From UBA7398 sp964567545 (GTDB lineage: Bacteria; Actinomycetota; Actinomycetes; Nanopelagicales; Nanopelagicaceae), in NCBI GenBank assembly GCA_964567545.1, contig CAZMNB010000068.1, forward strand, positions 1-5,934: DNA of 5,934 bases, given 5' to 3'. How positions within the stretch are numbered: the stretch's first letter is position 1; each line of letters opens with the position of its first letter. Below, one piece after another: positions 5,030 through 5,934 of this stretch. The notes under the pieces are model-generated. The model was not told the DNA's origin. It did not search any database and was given only the letters and a program-made list of their open reading frames with translations. The position numbers and the translations under genes are program-made.

Positions 5030-5934
5030 TTGAAAATAGAACTCATGGAATCAAGTTGTAAAACAATAAATTCTGCACAACAACGCAGGTTTGCTCGTCA
5101 TACCGTACTTTCGGAAATCGGTGAGGCAGGCCAATTAAGAATAATGAACGCTCGGGTTCTATGTATTGGTGCGGGTGGACTTGGTTCTCCAGTAATGCTC
5201 TATCTTGCGGCGGCTGGCGTAGGAACTCTTGGAATTGTTGATTTTGATGTTGTCGACGAATCTAATCTACAACGCCAAATCATATTTGATCAAAGCGATT
5301 TAGGGAGTAATAAAACCGATATCGCTCGTCAGAAGCTATTAAGCATCAATCCAAATATGAAAATAGAAACCCATAATCTTCGAATTGATCGAAACAATGC
5401 AATTGAAATTATTTCAAAATACGATTTAGTAATTGATGGAACTGACAACTTTGCCACTCGATACTTAATTAATGATGCTTGTGTCATTTTAAGTAAACCT
5501 TGTATTTGGGGTTCTATTTTCAAATTTGATGGACAAGTCAGCGTCTTTTGGAGTGAACACGGACCTTGTTATCGATGTTTACACCCGACCCCACCGCCTC
5601 AAGATCTCGCCCCCAATTGCGCAGTCGGCGGTGTCCTAGGGGTTATGTGTGCAACTATCGGTTCCATTCAGGCAACCGAAGCCTTGAAATTAATTGTTGG
5701 ATTCGGAGTACCACTTGTAGGAACCGTAGTTATTTATAACAGCTTAGATAATAGTTTTGAAAAAATATCGCTATTAAAAGATCCAAACTGTTTCATTTGC
5801 AGCTCTGATACTACAAAAAAAGAACTCCTATTAGATTATGAAGATTTTTGTGGCGATAATACGACACTCAATCATCTTGAAGAAGCTAATGCTATTACCT
5901 CGAAAGCGCTACAAAATATGGTGGAGAATGGCGA
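5030..5934 (+). CDS. E1-like adenylyltransferase, MoeB/ThiF family, probably MoeZ-type (partial)
   Basis: The first 301 residues of a ubiquitin-activating-like enzyme; the gene runs off the right edge. These cytoplasmic enzymes adenylate the C-terminal Gly-Gly of sulfur-carrier proteins (MoaD, ThiS, CysO type) for molybdopterin, thiamine or cysteine synthesis. Visible motifs: QRRFARH at 18-24; the nucleotide loop GAGGLGSP (47-54); DFDVVDESNLQRQ (71-83) with Asp73, Asn79 and Arg82; Lys95; GTDNF (137-141); the conserved cysteine in APNCAVGGVLG (Cys197); zinc pairs CYRC (180/183) and CFIC (254/257); and IQATEALKLIVG. After about residue 285, AITSKALQNMVENG looks like the start of a rhodanese domain, as in MoeZ/MOCS3 proteins, which both activate the carrier and supply sulfur. 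That part lies beyond the window, so MoeZ rather than plain MoeB is inference. TTG start set by the strong site at 5017-5023. Likely in an operon with the DUF1801 gene. Confidence 0.9.
   Translation, partial: MKIELMESSCKTINSAQQRRFARHTVLSEIGEAGQLRIMNARVLCIGAGGLGSPVMLYLAAAGVGTLGIVDFDVVDESNLQRQIIFDQSDLGSNKTDIARQKLLSINPNMKIETHNLRIDRNNAIEIISKYDLVIDGTDNFATRYLINDACVILSKPCIWGSIFKFDGQVSVFWSEHGPCYRCLHPTPPPQDLAPNCAVGGVLGVMCATIGSIQATEALKLIVGFGVPLVGTVVIYNSLDNSFEKISLLKDPNCFICSSDTTKKELLLDYEDFCGDNTTLNHLEEANAITSKALQNMVENG

Overview
The window looks like chromosomal DNA from a low-to-moderate GC actinobacterium, possibly a genome-streamlined freshwater lineage such as the acI/Nanopelagicales group. That placement is inference. 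It rests on an actinobacterial-looking RNase P RNA tail at bases 1-51, an MMPL exporter with a TetR regulator, several start codons with no Shine-Dalgarno but a -10 box 5-9 bases upstream (leaderless or near-leaderless transcripts), and tight gene packing.

Layout. Bases 1-51 are the 3' end of rnpB, entering from the left. Bases 52-3007 hold a divergent pair: a TetR-family repressor (minus, 105-665) and an MMPL/RND-type membrane exporter (plus, translation start best placed at GTG 713). They share a 48-base control region with back-to-back promoters around one palindromic operator. Bases 2834-3198 hold no intact gene. They contain a possible scrap of a tyrosine-recombinase tail, an exact 25-bp second copy of the rnpB 3' end (3008-3032), a strong hairpin terminator (3043-3070) and a G-run-rich stretch. 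Next come two minus-strand ORFs: a nuclease-like protein with three 65-residue zinc-ribbon repeats and a GIY-YIG-like domain (3199-4065), and a DinB-family gene that has lost its C-terminal half (4046-4378). A second divergent control region (4379-4436) leads to a plus-strand pair: a DUF1801 plus helix-hairpin-helix protein (4437-5018) and a MoeB/ThiF-type E1-like adenylyltransferase, probably of the MoeZ (rhodanese-fused) kind, cut by the window end.

Main interpretation. The tetR-exporter cassette is bracketed by direct repeats of the rnpB 3' end. The left copy is continuous with rnpB. The right copy is an orphan, followed at once by the terminator that the left copy lacks. This is the pattern left when an integrating element uses the 3' end of a stable RNA gene as its attachment site, restores the gene and pushes the native terminator to the far side. 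No intact integrase lies between the repeats, so this would be a small (about 3 kb) cargo-only or decayed element carrying a regulated efflux module. The zinc-ribbon/DinB junction at about 4046-4065 is a second likely rearrangement point, because both ORFs look truncated exactly where they overlap.
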